NCBI GenBank assembly: GCA_036346375.1
Contig: CM070503.1
Location: 4,402,001 to 4,466,000 of the forward strand
Length of the DNA stretch: 64,000 nucleotides
Source: Guadua angustifolia
Taxonomy: Eukaryota > Streptophyta > Magnoliopsida > Poales > Poaceae
Direction: 5' to 3'
Positions 34,418-46,155 of this stretch are shown here, in pieces (the stretch's first letter is position 1; the number at the start of each line of letters is the position of its first letter). Below the pieces are notes generated by a model. That model did not search any database. It had not been told where the DNA came from and saw nothing but the letters and a program-made list of their open reading frames with translations. The position numbers and the translations under genes are program-made.

Positions 34418-37400
34418 TCACTCTGTTTGTTGTATGAGTTGTGTCCTTAGGCTGGACTCTTGGACCTGTTCAGTGGAAGAGATAAAGTATAAGTTAAATT
34501 GAACAAACAGCAAAGGACATCCGTCTTTGCTGCAGCTGGAAGCTTGGAGGAGCACCCTATAACTTACTGTAGCCTCTGAAGATGTAGCTATATTATATAT
34601 TTTTCTTTAGGAAAAACCAATACGACCATGGTTTTCAGACACGGATCATATAAGGAATTTTCTTTATTCATAATGCACTCAGTGATCAAATGAATAGATT
34701 GTCAGCACCATAACATTTTCTGTGCAAAACTGTTTCCAGCAAAAGTGGAAAAAACTTTAATACCATGCTTATGTTTCATTCAGTGATTCAGCATCACATT
34801 AGGATCTTATTGAACTGTTTCAAGCATTTGTGACCCTTGAGGCTTTGAAAATCTTATTGTTATAAAAAATCATATTATCCTCTGCAAGGATACTGAGTAG
34901 GAATAGATAAAATATTTCATGTCTATGTTTCTTTACAAAGTTAAAACAATTATATTTCATACATGCAACTAGCACTCTAACAGACAATGAACCAGAGAAA
35001 TGATAATAAAATGAATAAAAAAATCAAACTTGTACCTGTAGCGTTGCTGTCGTAGCCAAGAGTTCTCTGTACTCATTAAGCATGGTACTTTCTTTAGCAG
35101 CAACAGCTGAAAGTTCCGTAACTAGAGTGTGCGTAGACTGTAACTGCAGAACGTAAGTCAATGGTCAGACCTGAAGGTCATTGTTCTTTACTGGGAATTC
35201 TTAATTACCACAAGGTGTTAGTAATTAATAAATCAATATACAGTGTCACGAAGCATAAAAAAGCATCATCCACTTTCATATTAGTAACAGAACTCAAACG
35301 ACAATTCCAGCAATTTGACAGAGCAGATTCTGAAGGAAAGAACAGCCTGAATTATTAAATTCGCATAAGAGTAGTTAAATTTCCTCCATGTACTAACTCG
35401 GTTTGCTGATCAATGCACTACCAGCTCTTGGCCAGAACTGGGCTGGACAAAAGGATAGTAGTATAATGTCACCCACCATCTTACAAGTATCATCATTATG
35501 GCCTCATGATACCACAAAAAGCACTATCACAAAACAATCAGAACGCCCAGGACATCTATTGCAACAAAATAATTGAACGGTTGTCTGCTCAAGCAATGCC
35601 AGTCTGCCTATGCTATTTACAGATATACTTTTTCCTAACGATCAGTACAACAATCACAACCTGTCCTATCATTCTATTCACCTCTGCTATGATTAAACTT
35701 GCATGAATTGAAATACCAAGTTAGAATGTTAAGTATATGTTCTTCACATGTCATTATTTCAGGACAAAACAAATTAGTTATTTGCATCTTCTGAAACACA
35801 TCAATTTTCACCAAGTTGTTGTGCAGCAATAGCAGTACAAGGAATTTTTTTTACCTTCGATAGCAAATAGCAAATGGATGAGCCCATCGCTTGCATAATG
35901 TCAACTGCTGAACTGACAGCATTCTTAACAGTAAGTACATCAGCCTGCAAGAGGTACATTAAGGATCACATCACATTTCACAGACAAAACAACAAAAAGG
36001 ACTACTCAGAGAGAAAACTTGTTTAGCATGTAGTAGACAAGATAAAACAGCCTTCCCCCCACGAGTCATGATACTTAATAATTATGTTTTCTAATTTTAG
36101 CAAAACTTCATGAGAATGTCTCGGAAAGAGAACTGTAGGTACCTTTGCTCCTCCTGTAACTGGAAGGCGCAATGTACTTGCTCGAAGAGCTTCAATTGCA
36201 CCGGACAAAGAAGTAGAATGCTCTGTTTGTAATTCTGCCCAGTGATCGAGGTAGTCCATCTGCATCATGATAACAAAAGATGCAATAGTGATGTCAAAAT
36301 TAAAAGGCAATACAAGCTTTAATACAAGTATTTCTAGCTAGCGTGAAAGAATAGAGCATATTTCCACAAACAAAGAAACCATCTTATAAGAACAACATAT
36401 CTCAACCAACCAGATATCATCAGAAAATTTCACATTTATTCTCTTATATTTATCCAGAAAGGCAGGTAAAAATACGAATTCCTTTTTCTGCTGCTACTTT
36501 AGTGAGAACGCATTTGTTCAGATGGAAGAAAGCTATTAACTAATGTTTTAAGCAGAATGCCACATTGTAAGTTATTCTATAAGCCCTTCTACAATCAAAT
36601 TGCAAACCTTTGATTAACTATCAAAAGAAAATAAATGCCCTGCATGACCAATGAAAATATCAGAAATCTCAACAGATCTTACTTGCTCTTTCAACACTAT
36701 TCCCAATTTGACCTCTTGCCTTAGCCTTTGTACATAACTCCTTTTCATAACCATAGATTCACACATCCCTGAGTTAGCATCCCATACGCTGTAGATCGTA
36801 GTCTGCTTCAAATGAATAAATAAAGTAAGAAAACGAACTCAGCTTATGTGCATCTTGAACACATATAAGAATGAGGATACACAGAATAAAAGGAACTTGG
36901 ATTTAGGCATACCATTAGTATAGCACTTTCTCTAACTTCCTAACAGGATATGGCAAAATAGAAATCTAAGATAAATGGGCACTGATACTATCATAAGTGT
37001 GATGGGAAGAAGTAATGCTACAGAATTTACCTCAGCACCCATCTTCTCAATTGATAGCATTTCGTCCACGTAAGCATTTGTAAAACGCCATTGCAAGTTC
37101 CTATTATATAGGAGGCGCAACTGATGGGCATCTTCCATGTGGCTTGGGCTCTTCTTTCCTCTTGTTGCATCACTGATGTAGTTAAGAATAGAAGAGGCAG
37201 CATCGGATCTACCAGAACTACATGGTGAAACAGGTGTTGAAGGTCTAGCCCTCAATGGGCTCAGCAACCTCCTAGAGGCAAATGATGATGTTGACGAAGC
37301 CTTATTTGGTGATGAAGGGCGTATTAGACCACGTGATGGTGAAGACAATGTCCTTGCCAACTTCTTCAGAGGTGCAGATTTTTCTGAATTATTTGAAGGC

Positions 37401-40400
37401 GCATCTGGACTTGAACCAGCATTCTCCTCTTGACTTTCATTTCCATTGGCAGAACCTGGGCTCCCAACATTACCTGACAAAAGTTCAGGGCCTTTCACTC
37501 TGCTATCAGCAAGAGGAATTTTCCTTGGTGAAACTCTACATGATTGCACTGTTGAAGAGATTGGTTGTCTGATTTTATCAGTCAGATCTATGCTTCTTGA
37601 CATGGCATTAGCACCGTCCAGTATCCTTCTTGTAGAAATCACTTGTGATGGAACTAATGAAGATGTTGGTCCATTACATTTCTCAGAAAAATCCATGCTT
37701 TTTGACATTATATTAGCAATATCAGACCTTGCTGTTCTTCTTGGCGACATTCCACGTGACGGTGCTGACACAGTTGTGGGTTTCTTATCTTTCTCAGTAA
37801 AATTTATGCTTTTGGATATAGTATTAATGCCATCAGATGTGAGTCGCCTTCTTGGAGAAGTTCCTCGAGATGGAATATTGACCAAGATTGCTCTGTTATC
37901 TTCTTGAGTTGCATCCACAGTCTGTGAAATATTCTTAGTGCCACCAGAAACAGGTCTGGTTGGTGCTCTCTCTTGTGATGCAATGGACAAGGAGGCTGCA
38001 CCTGTGCCTATGTCATCGGAATCCATGCTTTCTGAAATATCAACATTACAACCATCTGGGGTTGCTGTATTAACTTCTTCAGCAAAATTGATGCCTTTTA
38101 CTAGAGCATTAGTACCATCAAGTATACTGTCTGAAGTCACACCACATGCAGCTGATGAGATCGATTGTGCATTACCTATGTCAACAGTATCCACGACTTT
38201 TGATAGAGCATTAATGCCATCAGAGGCAAGCCTGACTCTCTGTAGAGTCCCACGCAATGCACCTGATGAGGTGGATGGTCTGCTATCTTTGCCAGCAAAA
38301 TTCATGCTTCTCGATATGGCATCGATGGAATTAGAGGCAACCCTACTTCTGGATGAAGTCCTCTGTAATGAAGCTGATGAGGTTGATGGCATGTAGTCTT
38401 TATAAGCAAAATCCGTGCTCTTCATTAAAACATTGACTCCATCAGAGGCAAGTCGTCGTCTTGGTGAAATCCCTCGTGATGCCACTGATGAGGTGGAAGG
38501 TCTGGTATCTTTTTCAGTAAAATTTGTGCTCTTTAATATAGAATCTACACCATCGGAGGCGAGTCGTCTTCTTGGAGACACCCCTCGCAATGCAGCTGAT
38601 GAGGTGGCAGGTCTGGTATCTTTGGCAGCATGACCCATGCTCTTTGATGTAGCATTAAGACCATCAGACGCAAATCGTCTTCTTGGCGAAAGACCTCGCA
38701 ATGCAGCTGACGAGGTGGCAGGGTTGGTATCTTTTTCAGGAAGTTCCATATTCTTTGATACAGTATCAAGACCATCAGACACAAGGCACCTTATTGTTGG
38801 GATCCCTTGAGATGCAACTGAAGAGGGCGCAATTCTGGCATCATTTTCAGTGAAGCTGATGCTTTTTGAAATGGTATTGATACCATCAGATGAAAGCCTT
38901 CTTTTTGGTGACATACCTCGTGATGCAGCAGATGAGGTTGATGGTCTATTATCTCTATTAGCAAAATCCACGCTTTTTGATATAGTACCAACGTCGCCAG
39001 ATACTAATCGAGTTCTTGGTGAAATACCTCGTGATACAACCGATGACGTTGATGGCCTGTTAGCTTTATCAGCCAAGTCCATGCCTTTTGATATAGCACT
39101 GATAGAATCAGAAGCGAGCCTTCTTCGTGGAGAAATCCCACGCAATGCAGATGATGAGGTGGATGGTCTGCTATCTTTTTCAGAAAAATCTGTTCTTCTT
39201 GATAAAGCATCAACACCATCCGAAGCAAGTCTTCTTCTTGGGGAAACCCCTCGGGATGGAATTGACGAGATGACTGGTCTGCTATCCTTCTCAGCAAAAT
39301 CCAAATTTTTCACAATAGCTTTAACACCATCGGAGGCAAGTCTCCTTCTTGGTGAATTCCCTCTTGATAAAGCTGATGAGGAGGCTGGTCTGTTATCTTT
39401 TTCAGGGAAATCAATGTTTTTTGATATAGCGCCAATGCCACCAGATGTCGATGTTCTTCTAGGTGAAAGTCCTCGTGCAGAGGCTGGGGAGGAAACAGGT
39501 TCATTAAGTTTCTCAGAAGACTTTGTAGTTTGCGATACAGCATTAGACACACTTGATACTGATACACTTGGTGAGATGCCGGGTGATGATACTGCCAAGG
39601 AGAGTGTACTGTAATCTTTTTCAGTAAGATCCATACTCTTTGACAGGGTCCTTGTGTCACCTGATGCAGCTGTTCTTACCGGAGAAATTCCTCGTGATGG
39701 AATTGCCAAGGATGCAGGTTTGGCATCTTTACCAATACTCATGCTTTTCGAATTACCGGCTATGCCACTTGAAGCAAGTGATCTTCTTGGTGAACCCCCT
39801 TGTGATGAAACTGACGAAGAGACTAATCGATCGATTTTATCAGCAAGATCGATACTCCTTGACAAGGCATTTGCAGTGGATGACAGCATTGTTCTCTTTG
39901 GTGAAACACCGCATGATGGAATCGACGATCGAGCTGGCCTACTAATCTTATCAGTGAGATCCACGCTCCTCGACATTGCGCTCACAGATACCCTGCCCCC
40001 CATCATAGCAGGCCAGCGATGGTGGTCAATCACCTTAGCGTGCGGATTCTCTGACTGCTCGGTGGTACTCCTGCCTCTCAACGGGCTCCTATTCCTATCA
40101 GCAACTGCTCCACCCCCCTTCATCTTCGTCTGATCTGCAGAAGAGCTACTGATCCTGCCCGCTTTTGAGTCGAGCTGGAAAGAAGAAGACAGACTCCGCA
40201 TTGACGGCCACAACCCATCAGGAGCCCGGCCACCGGATAGCCTTCTCGGAGCACTTTGCGTCTCTGCGAGTGCGACGGTATCACGCACCGGCGTGGACGA
40301 GCTCGAGGACGACGAGGACGGGCTGGAAGGCGCGGACGACGGCGACGTCGGGGCAGAGATCCTGGACGGGGTAGTCGCCCTGGGGCCACCAGAAGCCTGC

Positions 40401-40651
40401 CTCGACGGTGTCACGGGCCTCCGTTCGGTGGACTGGGACCTCTTCGCCTGCGACCCAGCCGCTGCCGGGGCCGACACCCGACCGGCATTCGGCGACGGGT
40501 GCCTCCTCGGGGTAGCAGACCCCGGCGGCATCGCCCCCGCCTTGCGCCTCACCGCTGCATCACCGTGACCATTAGCATAATTCTTCTCCGCGGCCAGGTC
40601 AGATTTCCGCAGCAGCACTGCCCCCGGCGCCCGAATTTCGCAGGCGTCCAT
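34418..40651 (-). CDS. QWRF-domain microtubule-associated protein, AUGMIN subunit 8-like, repeat-expanded
   Basis: Six coding exons, each with GT and AG borders in frame: 37031-40651, 36683-36802, 36143-36259, 35855-35944, 35036-35143 and 34418-34465 (stop TGA). They give 1,367 aa. ATG 40651 is the first ATG of the open frame. Residues 1-220 are basic and Ser/Pro-rich; 221-1045 are about 22 repeats of about 37 aa; 1187-1190 are the signature QWRF (in RNLQWRFTNAYVDE). The later exons carry the conserved helical C-terminus (HSTSLSGAIEALRASTLRLP, AVDIMQAMGSSICYLL, ending SSLRTQLIQQTE). The family includes Arabidopsis AUG8/EDE1, SCO3 and QWRF2. It binds microtubules, and AUG8 is an augmin subunit that brings gamma-tubulin for branching nucleation in spindle and phragmoplast. 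Family members are usually about 500-700 aa, so the repeat array doubles the length. It looks like an intact gene. The exact ortholog is not resolved. Confidence 0.93.
37517..39991 (-). repeat. Coding tandem repeat: about 22 units of about 111 bp (37 aa) in QWRF exon 1
   Basis: Typical units read LASDGINAISKSMDFAEKD, then a linker like RPSTSS, then SRGISPRRR. The best conserved copies (6-16) keep SPRRR at the end and ASDG at the start of the next unit. Outer copies have drifted and some lost the SPRR box (for example the units with GIPTIRC and TSSRSR). The reading frame is kept across all units. Unit length is 34-37 aa, apart from one degenerate longer copy near 38000. Confidence 0.93.
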
Positions 40652-41130
40652 CCGCGCAACCAACAGCACGGCTCAAATCCACCCGCATTGACAGCGCCAA
40701 GAAGCCACCGCCAATCCACCAGTCGGTATCTGCCGACGCAACAACAAGAACAATCCAATGTTAGGACATGAAAACAGCCAAGAACCATCAATCTGGCACA
40801 ACAAGGAAGATAATTCAAGAACCCGGGATCGCGGGGCACGAACCAGATCGAAGGCCTGGCAATGGGATTCTGAGGGTAAAAAAAGGGAAGGGGGGGGGGG
40901 CGGAGGAAGAAAGGGAGCAACGGAGGAGGAATTGTTTTTATTTATTATTTATTACGCGTAGGAATTGGAGCGTCTCTTTCGGGAGCTGGTTGGGGGTGGC
41001 TAGTCACTCGTGGCTTGGTCTCCACCTCACGGGAACTCCACGCCCAGCTCCTGCGGTAATGGCGAAGCCAAGCTGACTGCCTGCTGCCACAGAGGTAGCT
41101 CCAGCCTCCAGCTCGAGAGAGAGAGAGAGA
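40652..41130 (-). promoter_or_regulatory. 5' UTR and core promoter region of the QWRF gene
   Basis: On the minus strand, AT-rich ATAATAAATAAAAAC (about 40934-40950) is a possible TATA element. It lies about 285 bp upstream of the start codon and before a pyrimidine-rich stretch containing a run of C (complement of the G run at about 40890-40900). A GA/CT tract (about 41108-41130) lies further upstream and is of a kind common near plant promoters. The start of transcription is not known. Confidence 0.4.
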
Positions 41131-42357
41131 GGAGGAAGAAGAAGCGGATTATTTGGGGATGGGGGTGCCCGGGGGCGATTGGCGAACTGGGGGTTAAGGA
41201 CAACTAACCAGTGGCTTAATTACGATGATTAGTACAGGCAAGTCCTCAGTAAAGTACAGTGGTTGCCTGCCCTGTCGCGAGGTAAAACTAATGCAAGTGG
41301 CAGGCAGGAAGAGGAACTTTCTTGCGGTTAAAAAAAATGGGGTGTGGGGGGTTGGTTAAAAAGGCGGCATTTTTACGCCCATTGAAGCCAGGAAAATAAG
41401 AGTTCGTGGTGGAAAAAAATGTGGGCGTTGGAGCGATCCCAACGGCTAGCGAGAGCCGAGATAGCGGCAAATGGCGTCGTCTCGTCCCCGTGCAAAATGC
41501 GCAGGAAACGAGTAGGAAAACAACGCGAATTCTCTGCGACGCAAGGAAGCAGATGTTCCAAAAGAAAAAACAGTGGCGTTTAAGCATAGCATCGACAAGG
41601 AGTTCGTTCGTTCCTCTCGTTCCAACCTTCCATGTCCGTACCATCGGGACAAAAATTGAGGGAGAGAAAGATTCGGGTTAGGAGATTCCAAAGGCTACCA
41701 ACAAGGCCATTGGAATCGATTCGCCGCGACGGGGCGAGAGAAAAATTTGAGAAATTTAGCGTTTTTGTCCACTAAAATTGGTGCCAGACGAGACAAAGGT
41801 GCTTGAAAGCAACGAAACATTTCGCCAATTCGAAGCTCCCGACAAACGATCGAAACAAAAGCTTTCAGCTTCAGCTCCTCGAATGGCTCCTCATGCCAGC
41901 GACAACAAATGCTACGGTTCGAGTCTAGATTTGACGCGAGAAACAAAAGGAGAAGCGATCCATCCTAATGGCCTCGTGGTTCCACGTCGAAGAATCGCAG
42001 TGTGCGGCCGTCGCGCCCGGACAGAGCGATCCATCGAGGGTGCGGGCATGCAGGAAGGGAGGAATAGGAGGAGACAGGTCTCACGGTTCCCCGAAAAAGG
42101 AACGATGAAGAGAGGAAGCTTGCCTTTTTGTCATGGAAGCGTAGTAAATAGAGGAGTTAGTGAAAGGTTAAAAACATAAAAGCCAGAACCCAGTACAATT
42201 TTCACTTTCCACCTTCCCTGTTATTACCTTTTCTTTTCACTTTTCTTGCTTTCTTGAATGCTTCTCATGCCATAGGTCCATCACCATGATGCCGTCATTT
42301 CTTTCTTTTTCTTTTGCTACGTGCCGTGTCTAAAAAGACGCTTCTATACGTCGCTAT
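41131..42357. other. Upstream intergenic DNA; no gene recognised
   Basis: Overlapping frames on both strands (41288-42179) show no conserved motif and no exon-like borders. Confidence 0.4.
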
Positions 42358-42367
42358 TTTAAAGTTA

Positions 42368-42633
42368 GGGAAATATCTAGTGTAAATGACTATTTAGTGC
42401 TAAAATACTAATATTCATCGTGAGTCATCCGATCTATCATGTATGACTCAGATTGAGAGTGGTGGAAGCTCCTCATAGAATGAGGAGAGAAATAGAGGGG
42501 GGGTTTCGCAAAACTATTTAAGTAACAAAGGGTTCCACCATCCTCAATCTGAGTCACACATGATAGATCGGATGTCTCACGATGAATGTTAACATTTTAG
42601 CACCGAATAGCCATTTGCACTAGATATTTTCTC
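42368..42633. mobile_element. Foldback MULE-type MITE (266 bp)
   Basis: The arms are inverted over roughly 100 bp: AAATATCTAGTGTAAATGAC on the left and CATTTGCACTAGATATTTT on the right, with ATCCGATCTATCATGTATGA and its partner further in. The perfect 10-bp duplication TTTAAAGTTA flanks it (42358-42367, 42634-42643). The GC-poor loop contains a GGGGGGG run and no ORF. Confidence 0.87.
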
Positions 42634-42643
42634 TTTAAAGTTA

Positions 42644-43079
42644 TATAAATATTTAAATATAAATAAAAAAACTAATGTTGATTACTTACTTTTTTATTTA
42701 TTTTAAGACTCGTCTAACTCATATTAGAAGAGAATGTAATAGAAGCACCACTCCGTGACCGATTACTGGGATTGATGGTTAGGTGGTGGGTTAATTAGCG
42801 ATGAATAAGCACGGGACGGGGAGGATTAGTGAAGAGTGATTAAAAGCCGTTGAAGGAACGTCACGGCGCTCCACAGCGCAGCCGCCGACGATACGACCAC
42901 CGAGACTGTACCGTTGTGTTGCTGTTGGGGAGAAAAGAGTCCTCGCAGTGACAACCACTTTCTTCCTACCTTTTTCTTAGATCTTCTTCCTTCTCCTCCT
43001 CCAGGGTTTTCACTTTGCTTCTTCTACTGGTAGTATATTTTTGTTCTTGAGATGAGATGAACCTGGTTCTTCTTTTGCC
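42644..43079. other. Intergenic DNA, no gene recognised
   Basis: The first 100 bp resemble 16925-17020. The rest shows a CT-rich tract (42955-43020) and no supported gene. Confidence 0.35.
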
Positions 43080-43307
43080 GTTGGTTCACTTATACTTCAA
43101 CACTCTCTCACGCGTCGCTTTTCCTCGTGCCTGGGGCGTGGAATAAAATGGGTTGCAATTATTTTTTAAAATTAAGTCCAACCGGGTCTTGAACTTGAGA
43201 TCTCTTGGCTCTAATACCATATTGAGTTGCATGCACCAGCCAGTTCACCCAAAAACTTAAACTGATGAGGAAATGTGGGTAATTCACTTATTCTTCAACG
43301 GTCTCAC
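43080..43307 (-). mobile_element. Remnant of a small LTR element (TRIM-like)
   Basis: On the minus strand TGGTATTAGAGCC (about 43209-43221) looks like a primer-binding site directly next to a right-hand repeat that starts TGAGTTGCATGCACCAGCC (43224). The words TTCACTTATACTTCAACA (43085) and TTCACTTATTCTTCAACG (43283) end the left and right copies. The left copy is mostly missing, and no duplication was found. Confidence 0.4.
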
Positions 43308-43421
43308 TTGTAGGGGTGGCTTAGGCCTAAGATAACTCGGCGCGGAAAACAAAAATTCACTCTAATTAGTGGTAAAAACAAAAAAATCTTACGCTTTATA
43401 TCCGTACCAGCTTACACAATA

Positions 43422-44017
43422 CTACCTCCTATTCTAAGGTCGAGTTTGTTTAGAATGGAGCTTGAGCTTATTTGGTCAAGTTCAAAGAAAAATTTCTTTG
43501 AAATTGGAAGAAACTGACTTGGAGCTGGATGAGGATGGCAATTTTTCGTAAATAATAGTTAAGTTGTAAGGGTACCAGGGAAGTGGGATTTTTAGAAGCT
43601 CCAGCCACTCCGAGAAGCATTGTTTTCCTTGCTTCTCTCGCGTAGTGCAAATTGGGCTAGAAGCTTCTTCTCTCCGTCTGGCTGGAAAAATACTGTTTGT
43701 TTTGGCTTGTGGCTTATAGAGGTGTAGAAGCCAAATAAGCTCAAGCTCAAGCTTAAACAAACTGAGCCTAAATATGTCATTTTAGAACCCGTGCGGGTCA
43801 AACATTTTTTTATTTGACCGTTAGTACTCTGAAAAATCACCAAAATTGACAAGATGAAATTGGTGTCACTAGGTCCGCGCGTCACGAAATATACTTTCAT
43901 AATATATAATTATTTTTATTTGAAATAACATATTTTTATATAAAAATTGATGGTCAAAATATCACCTCGAAGACCGTATCAATATCTAAAATGACTTATA
44001 TTTGGAATCAAATGGAG
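43422..44017. mobile_element. Stowaway-type (Tc1/mariner) MITE, interrupted
   Basis: The ends CTACCTCCTATTCTAA and TTTGGAATCAAATGGAG are flanked by TA (43420-43421, 44018-44019). The subterminal words ATGTCATTTTAG and CTAAAATGACTTATA are inverted, which is the usual Stowaway signature in grasses. A 331-bp Tourist-like MITE plus its 3-bp duplication splits the left arm, so the original length was about 262 bp. Confidence 0.87.
43438..43768. mobile_element. Tourist-like (PIF/Harbinger) MITE nested in the Stowaway MITE
   Basis: The ends are GGTCGAGTTTGTTTAGAATG and, inverted, GGCTCAGTTTGTTTAAGC. Further in, both arms share GAGCTTGAGCTTATTTGG. The duplication TAA flanks it (43435-43437, 43769-43771). 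There is no conserved ORF. Confidence 0.88.
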
Positions 44018-44019
44018 TA

Positions 44020-45640
44020 ATACTGTGATTTAACTTTTCATATATTGTGTATGAATGTATGATACTGATGCCTGTCATAGCCTCATAGGAGGTTGGGGCG
44101 TTGGACCAAAAACAACCTATATGTAACTACCGATTCTAGCCTCGTATGATCATACAAAATCATATTCAGAATTGAATTTGAATATGCAACACTGCCAACT
44201 ATTTTTCATGTGTAACTGAAATTGCATACCTGGTAGCAGAATCTTCTTGGTCCTCTTGGATCGAATATAAATATTGATGAAAAGCCATTTCGTGACTTAT
44301 AATGATTACCTATCCATTTACTTGCATCAAGATTTATATAACTTGTATTGAAAAGAAAAGTATCAAAGCACTCCTCGTATTTATTTTACTCCAGCGCCCA
44401 CACCTTACCCAATTTGATGAGTCGGATGACTTGCATGTGCAGTCTTATATCACCGCACCATGCCTAGCGATCTTACATGATTATATATCTACAACCGCTT
44501 TTAGGTTTTAACACCAAACCTGCACTAGCTTCCATAAGCACGACTTGCTTGCAAACATGGCAAGTACTAACATTTTCGCAAGCTGTTGCAATGTCACCAC
44601 CAGGCTACACTAGACATTCCAAGCCGATATTAGCTGAAACTGGGCTAGCAAGCAGCATCACTCCAACTCCTGCACCGTCAAAAACTACGTAAAGTGAAAG
44701 GGAAAACACGAAAGAAACATAGTGTAGTGAGCATCATTGCATCAGTTTTAATTGGATGCAGGGGGCTAGCTACCTGGGAAAGTGGGCAGTTCAGGCCAGC
44801 TAGAAAGAGCAAGGTGTCAGGACAAAGCTGCTTAAACCAAAATATTTGCTTAATTGGTCCCTTTGTTGTCAATGCCCCCCCCCCCCCCCCCCCCTAAAAA
44901 AAGTAGTCCTGTGCCGTCTAAATTGTAAATATGGCTTCTCTGACGAGCTCAAAAGCTACGACAGGTGACACGTGTCACCTATCGTCATGGTGATGCTAAT
45001 ATATAACTTTATCGAGCGTGCGGTAGGCCAACCGACAATAAAAATTGAGCAGATCCAGCACTGTGCAGCGCACGCAAAGCTCAGGAGGGAGCTACTGTGC
45101 TAGGCATGCTTGGTAGCACTGCCATGGCTCAGCGACCTGCCGCACTATTGTGGCTCGGCAGGCTCGGCTCGGCTCTGCTACATAGCCATGGCTCGGCAGC
45201 AATGCCTACCACTCTGCTGTCTCGGCAATGCTCTCCTGCCGTGCTTCCTCAGCCACTACCGTTGTCCCGCATGCTGCTGCTGTGTGGGAGACCCACCGCC
45301 GAGCTACTCAGGAGTGGCAGAGGACACATGTTGCCTATCGCGTTAACGAATGAGATCACTTTTGTAAATACTTTTGCATGGTGACTAAATTTGAAAAAAG
45401 AGAACGCTATGGGTAGAAGAGCTAGTAGTCCATAAGAAACGCTACAGAAATGGCCAGCGAAGAATAGAACATATCAAGGAACCATGCGGATTGCAGAGAA
45501 AGCAGCAGCATTAGCTTTAAAAGTAAACCAGATTAGAGTAGGATAGTCCTAACTCCTAAGTGGTTAGTAGTGTAGTACTCTAATTAAGTACATTAATCAT
45601 CATGTAAAGATCGGTTAACCAATGGCACTAAGCCAATAGA
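44020..45640. other. Intergenic DNA with a 20-bp poly-C run; no gene recognised
   Basis: Frames at 45097-45384 arise from repeated GGCTCGGC words and are not supported as genes. A run of 20 C stands at 44875-44894. Nothing else is recognised. Confidence 0.4.
44875..44894. repeat. Poly-C homopolymer, 20 bp
   Basis: Twenty C residues in a row are followed by TAAAAAA. Homopolymers of this length are prone to sequencing and replication slippage. Confidence 0.9.
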
Positions 45641-45648
45641 ATGATTTT

Positions 45649-45970
45649 TACAAACTATCAGGAAACTACATATTTTAATTTTTATTTCACAAAACTACAG
45701 ATTTAAGAAAAAACTTGTATCACAAAACTATATACTTTAGAATTGATCATTTCTTTTAACGGGTCTGATAGCATGAACCCACATGGCATCCTCATGAACA
45801 AGCGAAACGGGAAATAAGGACGCGTGAAGCTGCCATGCTAACCCATACTGCTAGACCCATTACAAGAAACAATCAGTTCTAAAACATATAGTTTTGTAAT
45901 ACAAATTCTCATAAAATTTATAGTTTTGTGAAATAGTAGCTAAAATCTATGGTTTTCTAATAGTTTATGA
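45649..45970. mobile_element. Foldback MITE with arms of about 130 bp
   Basis: The left arm reads ACAAACTATC, then TTTCACAAAACTACAG, CACAAAACTATATACTTTAG and AACGGGTCTGATAGCATG. The right arm repeats these in inverted order (AGACCCATTACAAGAAACAA, CTAAAACATATAGTTTTG and TTATAGTTTTGTGAAATAG). The arms differ at many positions. The duplication at the edges could not be fixed, so the superfamily is open. Confidence 0.75.
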
Positions 45971-46155
45971 AACAACCCAAAGAATTAATTAAACAATTAA
46001 TCAATACAGTAATCAACAATATTGCTTATTAACAAATGTCATGTAATTACATATCACCAACTACATGAAAAATTAAATTACAACAAAAAAGAAGATTACA
46101 AGATTGATTCTTTTTTCCCAAAATCTAAAGCCGCGGTCAATCTTCATCTCTAGTT

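Noticed and set aside
37446..40568. Many long plus-strand frames opposite the QWRF exon
   Set aside because: They mirror the 111-bp coding repeat on the other strand and have no motif of their own; the minus strand has exon borders and family motifs.
40549..40920. Minus-strand frame overlapping the QWRF start region as an upstream ORF
   Set aside because: It does not begin with ATG; its first codon is TTG in the probable 5' UTR.
45097..45384. Open frame rich in Ala, Leu and Arg
   Set aside because: It arises from repeated GGCTCGGC words, has no homologous motif and no splice context.
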